DNA from: Gammaproteobacteria bacterium
GTDB taxonomy: Bacteria > Pseudomonadota > Gammaproteobacteria > JAADGQ01
Assembly (NCBI GenBank): GCA_021648145.1
Contig: JAKITI010000005.1
Location: 1-64,000, forward strand
Length of the DNA stretch: 64,000 bases
Direction of reading: 5' to 3'
Positions 8,788 to 19,133 of this stretch are shown one piece after another (the stretch's first letter is position 1; each line of letters starts with the position of its first letter). The notes beneath the pieces are model-generated. The model did not search any database. It had not been told where the DNA came from and worked only from the letters and a program-made list of their open reading frames with translations. The position numbers and the translations under genes were made by a program.

Positions 8788-11076
8788 CTAACTTTCTACG
8801 GGCTCTTCAGCCTCATTAATCTCAAATGATAATTCATCACCTTCCAGACTAATACTCAAGTGCCCTCCTGAAGCAAGGCGACCAAATAGCAACTCTTCAG
8901 CCAAAGGCTTTTTAATACGATCCTGAATCAAACGCTCCATCGGGCGAGCCCCCATCAAAGGATCATAACCTTCACTTGCCAACCAGCTCCGTGCCATATC
9001 ATCCACATCCAGAGTGACACCATTTTTCTCCAGTAGCACCTCCAGTTCAAGAAGAAATTTATCAACCACATTAAGTGTGGTGCGTTTTTCAAGTGATTTG
9101 AACTGCACAATAGCATCCAGACGATTTCGAAACTCAGGAGTGAATGCTCGCTTAATAGCCTCCATACCATCTGTTATATGGTTTTGCTTGGAAAAGCCCA
9201 TAGAGGAGCGTGACATCAGCTCTGCGCCCGCATTACTCGTCATAACGATGATCACATTACGAAAATCTGTTTTACGGCCATTATTGTCCGTCAATGTGCC
9301 ATGATCCATGACTTGCAGTAATAAATTAAATAAGTCTGGGTGCGCTTTTTCAATCTCATCCAGCAACAGTACCGCATGAGGTGTTTTGTTAATCGCTTCA
9401 GTCAACAACCCACCTTCATCGTAACCCACATAACCTGGAGGAGCTCCGATCAATCGAGAAACTGAGTGCCGCTCCATATATTCAGACATATCAAAGCGCA
9501 CCAGCTCAACACCCATAAAGTGCGCGAGTTGACGTGTCACCTCGGTTTTACCCACACCCGTTGGACCTGCAAACAAAAATGATGCGATCGGTTTTTTTGC
9601 ATTCCCTAGCCCTGAACGTGACATACGAATCGCAGAGACGAGTGTGCCAATCGCTTCATCCTGCCCATAAACGACCATTTTTAAATCACGATCCAGATTA
9701 CGTAGCTTATCTCGATCTGAATTAGAGACACTTTCCGTCGGCACCCTAGCTATTTTGGCGACGATCTCTTCAATCTCCTTCACACCCATGGTTGTTTTTC
9801 GTTGCGCAGGCGATAACAAACGTTGATTTGCACCCGCCTCATCAATAACATCAATCGCCTTGTCAGGCAGGTGACGATCTGTAATATATCGTTCCGATAA
9901 TTCAGCCGCAGACTCTAAAGCAGCCTGGGTATATTTGACATTATGGTGCTCTTCAAACCGTGACTTCAGCCCTGTCAAAATCTGAATCGTCTCTTGAACT
10001 GAAGGCTCATTCACATCAATTTTTTGAAAGCGACGCACCAGCGCATGATCTTTTTCAAAAACACCTCGATACTCCTGAAACGTTGTAGACCCCATGCATC
10101 GTAGATCCCCATTTGCCAAAACGGGCTTGATTAAATTTGACGCATCCATCACACCACCAGACGCAGAACCTGCGCCAATAATAGTGTGAATTTCATCAAT
10201 AAACAGTATTGATCCTTGCTCTTTCTTAAGTTGACCTAAAACAGCTTTCAAGCGCTTTTCGAAATCCCCACGATATTTGGTGCCTGCCAACAAAGCCCCT
10301 AAATCCAGCGAATAAATGGTACTTTTCGCGATCACGTCAGGAACTTCACCATCAACAATCATTTTGGCCAAACCTTCGGCAATGGCTGTTTTACCCACAC
10401 CGGCTTCACCCACAAGCAATGGATTATTCTTTCGACGACGACAGAGAATTTGAATCGTGCGCTGCACCTCATGCTCACGACCAATAAGCGGATCAATTTT
10501 ACCCAGCTTTGCTAATTGATTCAGATTAACTGCATAAGCCTCAAGTGGTTTTTTAGCTGTCACCGCACCTTTTTCTTCTTTATCAGAAGAAGTATTACCG
10601 AGCGTGTCTTTTATAGGGTTTGAGCGCTCTTGGCCATCCGCTTCAGCTTTTGTAATACCGTGAGAAACATAGTTCACAACATCCAGTCGAGTCACACCTT
10701 GTTCATTAAGCAGGTAAACCGCCTGTGACTCCTTCTCACCAAAAATTGCAATCAGTACATTAGTGCTTTCGACCTCTTTCTTTCCTGCTGATTGAACATG
10801 AAAAACTGAACGCTGCAAAACACGCTGAAAACCTAGTGTAGGTTGGGTTTCTTTTTCCTCTTTTTCAGGAAGAACGGGGGTATTTTCTTTAATATAGGCT
10901 TGAATATTCTTTTTTAGTTTATCGATATCAACACGGCATGCTCTAAGCATGGTTGCAACTTTAGGGTTATCAAGCAAGGCAAATAGAAGCTGCTCTACTG
11001 TCATAAATTCATAGCGTTGCTCTCGTGCTTCATGGAAAGCCAGATTAAGCGTAAATTCGAGTTCTTTGCTTAACAT
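8788..11076 (-). CDS. clpA: ATP-dependent Clp protease ATP-binding subunit ClpA
   Basis: AAA+ unfoldase that feeds substrates to ClpP. The 762 residues give an N-terminal Clp-N domain (about 1-150), the first AAA module with Walker A GEAGVGKT and Walker [10 protein letters not shown], and the second with GPTGVGKTE and [15 protein letters not shown]-terminal D2-small domain follows. The N-domain type and lack of a long middle coiled coil separate it from ClpB. It lies 28 bases downstream of the clpS stop on the same strand, so clpS-clpA is an operon. clpP is not in the window. Confidence 0.97.
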   Translation of the reverse strand: MLSKELEFTLNLAFHEAREQRYEFMTVEQLLFALLDNPKVATMLRACRVDIDKLKKNIQAYIKENTPVLPEKEEKETQPTLGFQRVLQRSVFHVQSAGKKEVESTNVLIAIFGEKESQAVYLLNEQGVTRLDVVNYVSHGITKAEADGQERSNPIKDTLGNTSSDKEEKGAVTAKKPLEAYAVNLNQLAKLGKIDPLIGREHEVQRTIQILCRRRKNNPLLVGEAGVGKTAIAEGLAKMIVDGEVPDVIAKSTIYSLDLGALLAGTKYRGDFEKRLKAVLGQLKKEQGSILFIDEIHTIIGAGSASGGVMDASNLIKPVLANGDLRCMGSTTFQEYRGVFEKDHALVRRFQKIDVNEPSVQETIQILTGLKSRFEEHHNVKYTQAALESAAELSERYITDRHLPDKAIDVIDEAGANQRLLSPAQRKTTMGVKEIEEIVAKIARVPTESVSNSDRDKLRNLDRDLKMVVYGQDEAIGTLVSAIRMSRSGLGNAKKPIASFLFAGPTGVGKTEVTRQLAHFMGVELVRFDMSEYMERHSVSRLIGAPPGYVGYDEGGLLTEAINKTPHAVLLLDEIEKAHPDLFNLLLQVMDHGTLTDNNGRKTDFRNVIIVMTSNAGAELMSRSSMGFSKQNHITDGMEAIKRAFTPEFRNRLDAIVQFKSLEKRTTLNVVDKFLLELEVLLEKNGVTLDVDDMARSWLASEGYDPLMGARPMERLIQDRIKKPLAEELLFGRLASGGHLSISLEGDELSFEINEAEEPVES

Positions 11077-11104
11077 AAAAACCTCTTAAATAATCATTCA
11101 AACA

Positions 11105-11422
11105 TTAACTTTTTTCCATAGCGCATTGTAGTGGATGCTCATTTTCCCTCGCAAACCCATTGACTAATGATACTTTTGTTTCCGCAACCTCGTACGAAAA
11201 CGTACCGCAAATCCCAACACCTTTAGTGTGCACCTGCAACATAACTGCTGTCGCCTGCTCCATCTCCATAAAGAAAAAACTCTCAAGCACATGCACTACA
11301 AAGTCCATTGGTGTGTAATCATCGTTCAGCAACAACACCCGATACATAGAGGGCTGCTTTAACTTTGGCTGTAATTCAGATACCGCCAAATCATCACTAA
11401 AATGATCCGTTTCATTTTCCAT
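11105..11422 (-). CDS. clpS: ClpA adaptor ClpS
   Basis: Small adaptor that delivers N-degron proteins to ClpA. The core [20 protein letters not shown] carries the conserved N-degron pocket residues, and [20 protein letters not shown] is typical. The ATG at 11422 ([10 protein letters not shown]) gives 105 residues, the usual length. A start 18 codons earlier would add an unusual hydrophobic leader and is rejected, though neither has a strong ribosome-binding site. It is first gene of clpS-clpA. Confidence 0.95.
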   Translation of the reverse strand: MENETDHFSDDLAVSELQPKLKQPSMYRVLLLNDDYTPMDFVVHVLESFFFMEMEQATAVMLQVHTKGVGICGTFSYEVAETKVSLVNGFARENEHPLQCAMEKS

Positions 11423-11570
11423 AATACTTAACCAGTATAACCAAAACCTAATAGAAATAATCGAATATTTTTTCATAAAACCACGGAAGATAAAAGATCA
11501 TGAAAGTGCACTGACCTATCTTCATGTTTTGTAAAATAATTACATATGACAAAAAAACATGTAAAAAAAC

Positions 11571-11598
11571 TTGACACATCATAACCTAGTAGTTGTAT
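11571..11598 (+). promoter_or_regulatory. Candidate sigma-70 promoter of the cold-shock gene
   Basis: A perfect -35 element TTGACA (11571-11576) is followed after 16 bases by a poor -10 candidate TTGTAT (11593-11598). It would leave a leader of roughly 180 bases before the coding start at 11786. Long structured leaders are known for cold-shock genes and would fit thermal control, but I have not folded this one. Confidence 0.4.
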
Positions 11599-11785
11599 CA
11601 TTAGCATGGACAATCCAATATATTCGCTTTAATATTACTTTTGAATATTTTTGGGTGTGCAGCACCATAATTTTAATAAAAATATTCAACTATCTGATTT
11701 TCGAGCCGAAAACAAGTTTGAATGGTGTTATTAAGCTATTCTATTTTAATTACAGGTAAGTAACTAACAAAAGAGGTAAATGACT

Positions 11786-11998
11786 ATGGCAAAGGGAGTG
11801 GTGAAGTGGTTCAGCAACGCCAAAGGTTACGGCTTTATTGAGCAGGAAGAAGGAGGCGGGGATGAGGAGGTGTTTGCACATTTTTCAGCCGTCACTATGG
11901 AAGGCTACAAAACTCTAAAAAAAGGACAAAAAGTAGAGTATGAAATAGAAACAGGCCCTAAAGGCCTCTTGGCAAGTGAGATACGACTCGCATCGTAG
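11786..11998 (+). CDS. Cold-shock protein (CspA family)
   Basis: A 70-residue single cold-shock domain that binds single-stranded nucleic acid and acts as RNA chaperone. RNP1-like KGYGFIEQ and RNP2-like VFAHFSAV are visible, and the start [16 protein letters not shown] is typical. ATG at 11786 is chosen because AAGAGG then sits nine bases upstream; the ATG six bases earlier is only three bases from it. The insert [10 protein letters not shown] in the loop before RNP2 is somewhat longer than in CspA. Position next to clpS-clpA resembles cspD, but the sequence alone does not prove that it is the replication inhibitor. Confidence 0.92.
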   Translation: MAKGVVKWFSNAKGYGFIEQEEGGGDEEVFAHFSAVTMEGYKTLKKGQKVEYEIETGPKGLLASEIRLAS

Positions 11999-12012
11999 TC
12001 CGCTTCCAAATC

Positions 12013-12044
12013 AAAAAAGGGGCGAAGGTAATCGCCCCTTTTTT
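12013..12044. terminator. Bidirectional intrinsic terminator between csp and icd
   Basis: A perfect 13-bp stem AAAAAAGGGGCGA (12013-12025) and TCGCCCCTTTTTT (12032-12044) with a six-base loop. The T-run on one side and A-run on the other give a U-tract for both strands, so it serves the cold-shock gene and icd, which converge here. Confidence 0.9.
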
Positions 12045-12045
12045 G

Positions 12046-13302
12046 TTACATATGGGAAATTATTGCGTCACCAAAGTCAGTACAACTCAAGCATACGCCC
12101 TCAGCCATCAATGACGATAAATCCTGAGTCACCGTACCCGCAGAGATTGCACCAGTAACACCGTTCATAATCAAATCAGCCGCATCAACCCACCCTAAAT
12201 AACGAACCATCATTTCCGCCGAAAGAATCAACGAGCTTGGGTTTACACTATTTTTTCCAACTAAATCAGGGGCTGTACCATGTGTTGCTTCAAACACACC
12301 AACGGTATCGGAAAGATTGGCTCCAGGTGCAATACCAATTCCACCGACCTGCGCTGCCAATGCATCTGAAATATAATCCCCATTTAAATTCAACGTTGCG
12401 ATCACACTAAATTTTTCAGGCCGCAGCAAAATTTCCTGAAGAAAAGCATCCGCAATAACATCCTTAATAACAATTTGACGACCCGTATTCGGATTTTTTA
12501 TCTGACACCAGGGTCCCTCATCTATCTCTTGAGCGGCAAACTCTTCTTTAGCAAGATGATAACCCCATTCCTTAAAACCGCCCTCGGTGAATTTCATAAT
12601 ATTCCCTTTATGAACAAGGGTCACCGAATCCTGATCATGATCAATAGCATACTGAATAGCTTTACGCACCAAACGTTCCGTACCTTCGCGGGATACAGGC
12701 TTAATGCCGATTCCAGACGTTTCAGGAAAGCGAATTTTGCTAACGCCCATTTCATTTTGCAGGAAGTCAATCACCTTCTTGACTTCAGGCGTACCCGCTT
12801 GCCATTCAATACCCGCATAGATATCTTCAGAGTTTTCACGAAAAATAACCATTTCAGTTTTTTCGGGTGCTTTCAATGGACTCGGCGTTCCGGGGAAATA
12901 ACGAATGGGGCGCAAACAGAGGTAAAGATCCAGCGCTTGGCGTAATGCCACATTCAGGGAGCGCATACCTCCACCCACAGGTGTTGTTAAGGGTCCTTTA
13001 ATTGCAATTCCATATTCACGAATCACTTTGAGTGTTTCGTCTGGCAACCAGATATCCCCCCCATAAAGTGAGTTTGCTTTTTCGCCCGCATAGATCTCCA
13101 TCCATGAAATGCGGCGCTCGCTACCATAAGATTTTTTAATCGCCGCATCGACAACTTTACGCATCACAGGTGTGATATCAGCCCCCACTCCATCACCTTC
13201 AATAAAAGGAATCACTACTTGATGTGGAACATTCAGACCAAGACTCTTATTTACAGTAATTTTTTCACCGGACTTTGGAATGACGACTTTTTCGTAACTC
13301 AT
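12046..13302 (-). CDS. icd: Isocitrate dehydrogenase (NADP+)
   Basis: TCA-cycle enzyme that converts isocitrate to 2-oxoglutarate. The 418 residues match the dimeric bacterial type. The substrate/phosphorylation loop is visible as [13 protein letters not shown], whose serine is the residue phosphorylated by AceK in enterics. The cofactor region [18 protein letters not shown] and [13 protein letters not shown] are intact. aceK is not in the window. The gene is divergent from phoU and ends two bases from a bidirectional terminator. Confidence 0.96.
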   Translation of the reverse strand: MSYEKVVIPKSGEKITVNKSLGLNVPHQVVIPFIEGDGVGADITPVMRKVVDAAIKKSYGSERRISWMEIYAGEKANSLYGGDIWLPDETLKVIREYGIAIKGPLTTPVGGGMRSLNVALRQALDLYLCLRPIRYFPGTPSPLKAPEKTEMVIFRENSEDIYAGIEWQAGTPEVKKVIDFLQNEMGVSKIRFPETSGIGIKPVSREGTERLVRKAIQYAIDHDQDSVTLVHKGNIMKFTEGGFKEWGYHLAKEEFAAQEIDEGPWCQIKNPNTGRQIVIKDVIADAFLQEILLRPEKFSVIATLNLNGDYISDALAAQVGGIGIAPGANLSDTVGVFEATHGTAPDLVGKNSVNPSSLILSAEMMVRYLGWVDAADLIMNGVTGAISAGTVTQDLSSLMAEGVCLSCTDFGDAIISHM

Positions 13303-13413
13303 GTGTACCCCTTAAAATATGACCCAAACACACTTTTATTCATGGATAAAAAACGTACAAATCATAGCACATATTGAATAATCCTAGAAAAATCAAAAAA
13401 AGCATACATGAAG

Positions 13414-13431
13414 CTGTCATATTTATTTGTT
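13414..13431 (+). promoter_or_regulatory. Candidate Pho box upstream of phoU
   Basis: CTGTCAT followed by an A/T tetramer and ATTTGTT resembles the PhoB direct repeat CTGTCAT-N4-CTGTCAT, with the first half exact and the second half weak. It lies 49 bases before the phoU start at the head of the phosphate operon, the expected place. phoB/phoR are not in the window. Confidence 0.4.
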
Positions 13432-13479
13432 AGAATAAAAAAATTCTGTTATTCGCCAAACAAAAACGAAGAGAAAACA

Positions 13480-14193
13480 ATGAGCAACCTCAACATCAGC
13501 CAACACACACACAAACAATTCAATGCTGAACTTAAAGACCTTCACAATCAGGTTCTTGCAATGGGTGGGCTCGTAGAGCAGCAATTAACCGATGCATTGG
13601 TCGCACTAACGGATGGTGACCGTGTACGTGGTGATGCTGTCAACAACAATGATTACAAGGTCAACGCAATGGATGTAGCCATTGATGAGGAGTGTGCGCA
13701 AATTTTAGCATTAAGGCAGCCCGCCGCAAGCGACTTACGTTTTATTGTTTCCGTGATCAAAACAACCACTGATATGGAGCGCATTGGTGACGAAGCTGCA
13801 AAAATTGCTCGCATGGCCGTCCAGCTAGCCGACCAAGAGCGCCCCAAAAACAACTATGCTGAAATTGAGCATTTAGGTCAAAAAGTCCAACAGATGGTTC
13901 GTGACACTCTAAATGCTTTTGCTCGCACTGATGCTGAAGCGGCTCTTGAAATTGCACAGAAAGATGTCAAGGTCGACCGTGAATATGAAGCCGTACTAAG
14001 GCAGCTCATTACACATATGATGGAAGACCCCCGCTCTATTCGGCGAGTGCTTGATGTGATATGGGCCGCACGCGCATTAGAGCGTATTGGTGATCATTCC
14101 AAAAATATCTGTGAATATATTATATATCTCGTTAAGGGCAAGGATGTACGCCACACCCACCCTGATGAGATGGCAAACAAACTGAAAAGCTGA
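13480..14193 (+). CDS. phoU: Phosphate-specific transport regulator PhoU
   Basis: Metal-binding helical protein that links the PstSCAB transporter to PhoR and represses the Pho regulon when phosphate is high. The 237 residues contain two PhoU repeats with the ER-GDEA-KIA motif (MERIGDEAAKIAR) and its second form (ERIGDHSKNICE). The ATG at 13480, with GAAGAG upstream, is preferred to an in-frame ATG 24 codons earlier that lies inside the candidate promoter. It heads the phosphate operon here, whereas in enterics phoU is the last gene. Confidence 0.95.
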   Translation: MSNLNISQHTHKQFNAELKDLHNQVLAMGGLVEQQLTDALVALTDGDRVRGDAVNNNDYKVNAMDVAIDEECAQILALRQPAASDLRFIVSVIKTTTDMERIGDEAAKIARMAVQLADQERPKNNYAEIEHLGQKVQQMVRDTLNAFARTDAEAALEIAQKDVKVDREYEAVLRQLITHMMEDPRSIRRVLDVIWAARALERIGDHSKNICEYIIYLVKGKDVRHTHPDEMANKLKS

Positions 14194-14279
14194 CATATTT
14201 TTGTAATATTCAGTCGTTATTCTAGCTGTTCACAACCAAGACTGATTCTAGATAAAATCTCAGATAGAGGATTTTAAGT

Positions 14280-15326
14280 ATGTTAAAAAAAACTGCCTTA
14301 ACTGCACTGACTTCAATTGCTTTACTAAGCACATCCCAAGCATTTGCTGCCCGTGACTATGTAACAATTGTGGGCTCTTCAACTGTTTACCCATTCTCAA
14401 CTGTTGTTGCTGAACAGTTTGGAAAAACCAGTAAATTCAAAACACCCAAAGTAGAAGCCACAGGCTCTGGTGGTGGTCTGAAGCTATTTTGTTCGGGTGT
14501 AGGCATCAATACACCTGATATTACCAATGCATCACGCCGCATCAAACAGACTGAAGTTGATATGTGCGCCAAAAATGGTGTTAAAGAAATAGTTGAAGTC
14601 AAAGTTGGCTACGATGGCATCGTAATCGCCAACTCTAAAAAATCCAATCCATACAGCCTGACCCGCAAAGAGATATTTCTAGCGCTCGCAAAAGAGGTTC
14701 CAGACCCTAAAGGCAGTGAAACATTAGTACCTAACCCTTACAATAAGTGGAAAGATATTAATAAAGATCTACCCGACACTAACATTGAAGTATTAGGCCC
14801 ACCACCCACCTCCGGCACACGCGATGCTTTTGTTGAACTGGCAATGGAAGGTGGCTGCAAAGAAATTGCATGGATTAAAGCCATCAAAAAACAGGATAAA
14901 AACAGATATAAATCGATTTGCCACACAGTTCGTGAAGATGGAAATTATATTGAAGTGGGAGAAAACGACAACCTGATCGTGCAGAAACTGGTCGCCAACC
15001 CCAACGCCCTAGGTATATTTGGCTTTAGCTTTCTTGATCAAAACTCTGACAAAGTCCAGGGGGCTAGAATTGATGGTGTTTTGCCTGAGTTTGAAGAGAT
15101 CGCTGATGGTAACTACATGATCTCACGACCACTTTATTTCTACCTTAAAAAAGCACATGTTGGCAAGATACCGGGCTTTAAAGAATTTCTCTCAGAATTT
15201 ACCAGTGATAAAGCATGGGGAGAAGAAGGCTACCTGATTGACAAGGGAATGATTCCAATGCCTGAAGAAGAGAGAGCAAAATTTGCATCCGATGTTAAAC
15301 ACCTTAAAAAATTCTCTTTTGAATAA
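14280..15326 (+). CDS. pstS: Phosphate-binding periplasmic protein PstS
   Basis: High-affinity phosphate receptor of the Pst ABC transporter. A clear signal peptide (MLKKTALTALTSIALLSTS, cleavage after AFA) precedes the mature protein of about 325 residues. Phosphate-contacting segments are visible as IVGSSTVYPFSTVVAE, ATGSGGGLKLFC and PPPTSGTRDAFVELA. The gene lies 86 bases after phoU and is separated from pstC by a terminator-like hairpin that would raise its relative transcript level. Confidence 0.95.
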   Translation: MLKKTALTALTSIALLSTSQAFAARDYVTIVGSSTVYPFSTVVAEQFGKTSKFKTPKVEATGSGGGLKLFCSGVGINTPDITNASRRIKQTEVDMCAKNGVKEIVEVKVGYDGIVIANSKKSNPYSLTRKEIFLALAKEVPDPKGSETLVPNPYNKWKDINKDLPDTNIEVLGPPPTSGTRDAFVELAMEGGCKEIAWIKAIKKQDKNRYKSICHTVREDGNYIEVGENDNLIVQKLVANPNALGIFGFSFLDQNSDKVQGARIDGVLPEFEEIADGNYMISRPLYFYLKKAHVGKIPGFKEFLSEFTSDKAWGEEGYLIDKGMIPMPEEERAKFASDVKHLKKFSFE

Positions 15327-15352
15327 AAGGCTGGCATTATAAGCACCATTCT

Positions 15353-15387
15353 CGGTGGCTGGATTTTTTCAGCTACCGTTTGTTTTT
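15353..15387 (+). terminator. Terminator-like attenuating hairpin between pstS and pstC
   Basis: CGGTGGCTG (15353-15361) pairs with CAGCTACCG (15370-15378), with one G-T pair, around an eight-base loop, followed by TTTGTTTTTA. Inside an operon this would release part of the transcripts after pstS, a usual way to make binding protein in excess over membrane subunits. Confidence 0.7.
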
Positions 15388-15409
15388 ATATTATCTCAGT
15401 AAACAATCA

Positions 15410-16792
15410 ATGCAAACCACAACTCTAATTTTGTTACTGCTGGCTTTCAGTGTCATTGCTTACCAATTTGGCAAGCGACGCTCTCTTGTTATTGTCAGTG
15501 GAAAGGTCAAAGAACTGCACTCTTTACCCAGCTACTATGGCTATCTAACAGCAATTTGGTGCGGCATCCCCGCACTGATTATTTTTGGACTCTGGAGTGC
15601 ATTTGAATCAACAATTATTACTCACTTAGTAGTATCTCATTTACCCGAAACACTACAAAACCTCTCAAGCAACCGTTTAAGCCTGTTTATTAATGACATA
15701 AAAAACCTGGCAAATGGCGGCATTATTTCGGGTGAAGTGGATGCCGTTACTACGGCCGCTGCTGAGCACTATAATAATCTACGGTATATCAGCAATGCGG
15801 CTCTAACTGTCTTTGTCTTGGGCATTGCTATCGCCTGCGCCGCTTTTACAGCCAAGAGTATCAGCAAAGAAAAGCGAGCACGCAATGAAGTTGAATTTGC
15901 GATTAAAGTTTTTCTAATCATCTGCTCCACTATCGCAATTTTTACCACACTAGGTATTGTTTTATCTGTGCTGTTTGAGGCCATTCGCTTTTTTAGAGTG
16001 GTACCCATTACTGAGTTTCTATTCTCCGCAGAGTGGAGCCCTCAAATGGCCATTCGAGAAGACCAAGTAGGCTCATCTGGAGCATTTGGCTCGATTCCTC
16101 TGTTTACCGGCACCTTGCTTATCACCGTCATCGCGATGTGTATCGCCGTACCGATCGGTTTGATGTCTGCGCTCTACCTCACAGAATATGCAACACCGAA
16201 ATTTCGCACGGTCGCCAAACCTTTATTAGAAATACTTGCAGGTGTACCCACAGTTGTTTACGGCTTTTTTGCTGCACTGACGGTGGCTCCAATGATTCGT
16301 GATTACGGTGCTTTTTTAGGATTGGATGTCTCATCTGAGAGCGCTCTGGCTGCGGGCATTGTCATGGGCATCATGATTATTCCCTTCGTCTCCTCACTTT
16401 CTGATGATGTCATTAATGCTGTCCCTCAATCCTTGCGTGATGGTGCTTATGGGATGGGCGCAACCAAATCTGAAACCATTCGAAAAGTCATTATTCCAGC
16501 AGCACTGCCCGGCATTGTCGGGGGAGTATTGTTAGCGGTATCTCGCGCCATTGGTGAAACGATGATTGTAGTCATGGCAGCCGGACTCGCTGCTAATCTC
16601 ACCGCAAACCCACTGGAAACAGTCACTACGGTCACGGTACAGATTGTGACGTTACTTGTCGGTGATCAAGAGTTCGATAGCCCTAAAACAATGGCTGCAT
16701 TCGCATTGGGGCTGGTTTTATTTATTATTACACTGACTCTTAATTTCATTGCGCTGTATATCGTCCGTAAATACCGAGAGCAATATGATTAA
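15410..16792 (+). CDS. pstC: Phosphate ABC transporter permease PstC
   Basis: Inner-membrane permease subunit. The 460 residues are longer than enteric PstC: an N-terminal region with about three extra membrane segments and a loop (about 1-215) precedes the permease core. The core carries the EAA-like motif DGAYGMGATKSETIRKVIIP and the preceding GVPTVVYGFFA. ATG at 15410 is chosen over an in-frame TTG at 15380 that overlaps the attenuator; neither has a good ribosome-binding site. Extended PstC forms are known in other gammaproteobacteria. Confidence 0.93.
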   Translation: MQTTTLILLLLAFSVIAYQFGKRRSLVIVSGKVKELHSLPSYYGYLTAIWCGIPALIIFGLWSAFESTIITHLVVSHLPETLQNLSSNRLSLFINDIKNLANGGIISGEVDAVTTAAAEHYNNLRYISNAALTVFVLGIAIACAAFTAKSISKEKRARNEVEFAIKVFLIICSTIAIFTTLGIVLSVLFEAIRFFRVVPITEFLFSAEWSPQMAIREDQVGSSGAFGSIPLFTGTLLITVIAMCIAVPIGLMSALYLTEYATPKFRTVAKPLLEILAGVPTVVYGFFAALTVAPMIRDYGAFLGLDVSSESALAAGIVMGIMIIPFVSSLSDDVINAVPQSLRDGAYGMGATKSETIRKVIIPAALPGIVGGVLLAVSRAIGETMIVVMAAGLAANLTANPLETVTTVTVQIVTLLVGDQEFDSPKTMAAFALGLVLFIITLTLNFIALYIVRKYREQYD

Positions 16793-16832
16793 TTTATTTG
16801 CGATTCTCAATATTAAGAAAAAACAATAAGCT

Positions 16833-18137
16833 ATGAGTAAAAAAAACCCCAACATGCTCGGCAATAGCACGGCTACTCGCGTTCAAGCGGGTTTAAAGAA
16901 GCGTTACGCAAAAGAGCGACGATTTCGTTTTTATGGTGTGCTTGCAATCACACTCAGCTTATTGTTTCTCTCATTTTTATTTATTAATATCAGCAGCAAA
17001 GGTTATACCGCTTTTCAGCAAACCTTTATTCAGATAGAAGTTTACCTTGATGAAAACAGTATTGACCCAGAAGGCTCCCGTGACAGCAATACACTCTCTT
17101 CTGCAAACTATGGTGGACTGGTTAAAAGTAGCCTGCGTTCGCTATTCCCTGATGTAAAAAAACGTAAAGATAAAAAGAAACTCTACAAACTGATTAGCTC
17201 TGGTGCAACGTTTCAGCTTCGTGACATGGTTATGAACGACCCCACACTGATTGGTACGACAACACGCATGTGGGTTCCTGCGGATGATGATTATGACATG
17301 CTCATGAAGGGGCATATTGATCGTACACTTCCAGAAGATGAGCGACGTTTGAAAGATCAAGAGGTGGCCTGGTTTGACCACTTAATTGAAAATGACCAAG
17401 TCAAAAAAAGTTTTAATATCACATTTTTTACTGCGGGTGACTCCCGTGAACCCGAGTTGGCCGGCATATGGGGCGCACTCGTTGGATCACTATTAACACT
17501 GTTTATTACTCTAATCATCTGCTTTCCATTAGGTGTTGCGACTGCCGTCTACCTAGAAGAGTTCGCACCACAAAACCGATGGACAGACCTGATTGAAGTT
17601 AACATCAATAATCTCGCGGCTGTTCCGTCGATTATTTTTGGACTGCTTGGCCTGGCTATTTTTATCAATGTTTTTCACCTGCCACGCTCAGCTCCTATTC
17701 TCGGCGGACTGGTATTGGCATTAATGACTTTACCGACAATCATTATTGCCAGCCGCACAGCGCTCAAATCAGTACCGCCCAGTATCCGCCAGGCTTCACT
17801 TGCAATTGGAGCATCGAAAATGCAAACGATTATGTACCATGTGCTGCCACTCGCCATGCCTGGCATGCTCACGGGTACAATAATTGGCATGGCTCAAGCA
17901 CTAGGAGAAACAGCACCACTGTTAATGATCGGTATGGTTGCATTTATTGTCGATATTCCAGCGGGTGTCACAGATCCAGCAACGGTACTGCCTGTACAAA
18001 TTTTTCTCTGGGCTGATAGCCCCGAACGTGCATTTGTTGAAAAAACATCTGCGGCAATTATGGTGTTACTTGCCTTTTTAATCACGATGAACTCACTTGC
18101 CATTTTTCTTAGAAAACGTTTTGAGAAACGCTGGTGA
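16833..18137 (+). CDS. pstA: Phosphate ABC transporter permease PstA
   Basis: Second permease subunit, 434 residues. A first membrane segment (about 31-53) is followed by a periplasmic-like insert to about residue 205, much longer than in enteric PstA, and then the permease core. Core motifs are NNLAAVPSIIFGLLGLAIF and the EAA-like loop RQASLAIGASKMQTIMYHVL. It follows pstC after 40 bases. The long insert matches the extended form of its partner PstC. Confidence 0.93.
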   Translation: MSKKNPNMLGNSTATRVQAGLKKRYAKERRFRFYGVLAITLSLLFLSFLFINISSKGYTAFQQTFIQIEVYLDENSIDPEGSRDSNTLSSANYGGLVKSSLRSLFPDVKKRKDKKKLYKLISSGATFQLRDMVMNDPTLIGTTTRMWVPADDDYDMLMKGHIDRTLPEDERRLKDQEVAWFDHLIENDQVKKSFNITFFTAGDSREPELAGIWGALVGSLLTLFITLIICFPLGVATAVYLEEFAPQNRWTDLIEVNINNLAAVPSIIFGLLGLAIFINVFHLPRSAPILGGLVLALMTLPTIIIASRTALKSVPPSIRQASLAIGASKMQTIMYHVLPLAMPGMLTGTIIGMAQALGETAPLLMIGMVAFIVDIPAGVTDPATVLPVQIFLWADSPERAFVEKTSAAIMVLLAFLITMNSLAIFLRKRFEKRW

Positions 18138-18162
18138 CAGATACGCAACAACCAAAAATACT

Positions 18163-18180
18163 AAAGGGAATTACCCTTTT
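18163..18180 (+). terminator. Small hairpin between pstA and pstB
   Basis: AAAGGG (18163-18168) pairs with CCCTTT (18174-18179) around AATTA, followed by TTGTTT. It is short and may only reduce read-through or set mRNA stability before pstB. Confidence 0.35.
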
Positions 18181-18207
18181 GTTTACTACTTAAAGGTTTA
18201 AATATTC

Positions 18208-19047
18208 ATGGGAAACTCCAACATAACCGAACATAACAACAATGAAGCTGGCGATCAGTCATACAAAACAGTCGGCCAGATTACTGTTGACAACCCAAGA
18301 ATCAATTGTCATAACGTCAATGTTTATTATGGTGAAAAACAGGCCATACACGATATCACTATAGACATTGGCACCAATGAAGTCATTGCAATGATTGGCC
18401 CTTCCGGCTGTGGTAAATCTACTTTTTTACGCTGCCTTAATCGCATGAATGATACGATAGACACCTGCAAAGTATCAGGTGAAATTCTGATTGATGGCCA
18501 AAATATCTATGACAAAAATATGGATGTGGTCTTGCTCCGTGCAAGGGTTGGCATGGTGTTTCAAAAACCGAATCCTTTTCCTAAGTCCATCTATGAAAAT
18601 GTTGCATTTGGCCCGCGCATTCACGGTTTAGCCAACAACAAAGCCGAGCTGGATGAAATTATCCATACAAGTCTGGAAAAAGCAGGGTTGTTAAAAGAAG
18701 TTAAAGATCGACTGGATCAGCCAGGCACTGCGCTCTCTGGCGGTCAGCAACAACGTTTATGTATCGCCCGAGCTATTGCAGTCGATCCGGAAGTCATTCT
18801 AATGGATGAGCCCTGCTCTGCACTTGATCCGATAGCAACAGCGATTATTGAGCAACTCATGGATGAGTTACGTGAGCAATATACTATTGTAATCGTTACT
18901 CACTCAATGCAACAAGCCGCTCGTGTATCACAACGTACAGCTTACTTTCACCTGGGTAAATTAATTGAAGTGGGCCCTACCGAACAGATTTTCACTAACC
19001 CCAAGCACAAACTAACGGAAGACTATATTACGGGGCGCTTTGGTTAA
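18208..19047 (+). CDS. pstB: Phosphate ABC transporter ATP-binding protein PstB
   Basis: ATPase that powers the Pst importer. Walker [11 protein letters not shown]-loop region [20 protein letters not shown], signature [14 protein letters not shown] and Walker [14 protein letters not shown] are complete, and the switch histidine follows in [12 protein letters not shown]. The 279 residues include a polar extension of about 30 residues before the domain. It is the last gene of phoU-pstSCAB. Confidence 0.97.
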   Translation: MGNSNITEHNNNEAGDQSYKTVGQITVDNPRINCHNVNVYYGEKQAIHDITIDIGTNEVIAMIGPSGCGKSTFLRCLNRMNDTIDTCKVSGEILIDGQNIYDKNMDVVLLRARVGMVFQKPNPFPKSIYENVAFGPRIHGLANNKAELDEIIHTSLEKAGLLKEVKDRLDQPGTALSGGQQQRLCIARAIAVDPEVILMDEPCSALDPIATAIIEQLMDELREQYTIVIVTHSMQQAARVSQRTAYFHLGKLIEVGPTEQIFTNPKHKLTEDYITGRFG

Positions 19048-19061
19048 GCTCCACCCTGCTG

Positions 19062-19095
19062 AATAACAAAATCATAAGGGGCTGATTTTGTTATT
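19062..19095. terminator. Long A+T-rich hairpin after pstB
   Basis: A perfect 13-bp stem AATAACAAAATCA (19062-19074) and TGATTTTGTTATT (19083-19095) around an eight-base loop, between pstB and a convergent gene. There is no following T-run, but T-rich stem arms on both strands make a two-way transcript end plausible. Confidence 0.55.
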
Positions 19096-19133
19096 CCCTC
19101 ATTGCTGACTTACGCAGCAACTTGGAGCACTGT

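Noticed and set aside
11571-11759. Open frame of 62 codons upstream of the cold-shock gene
   Set aside because: It overlaps the best -35 promoter element, has no ribosome-binding site and is low-complexity hydrophobic; better explained as the untranslated leader.
12475-12945. Open frame of 156 codons opposite icd
   Set aside because: Lies fully inside the conserved icd gene on the other strand and has no recognisable protein features.
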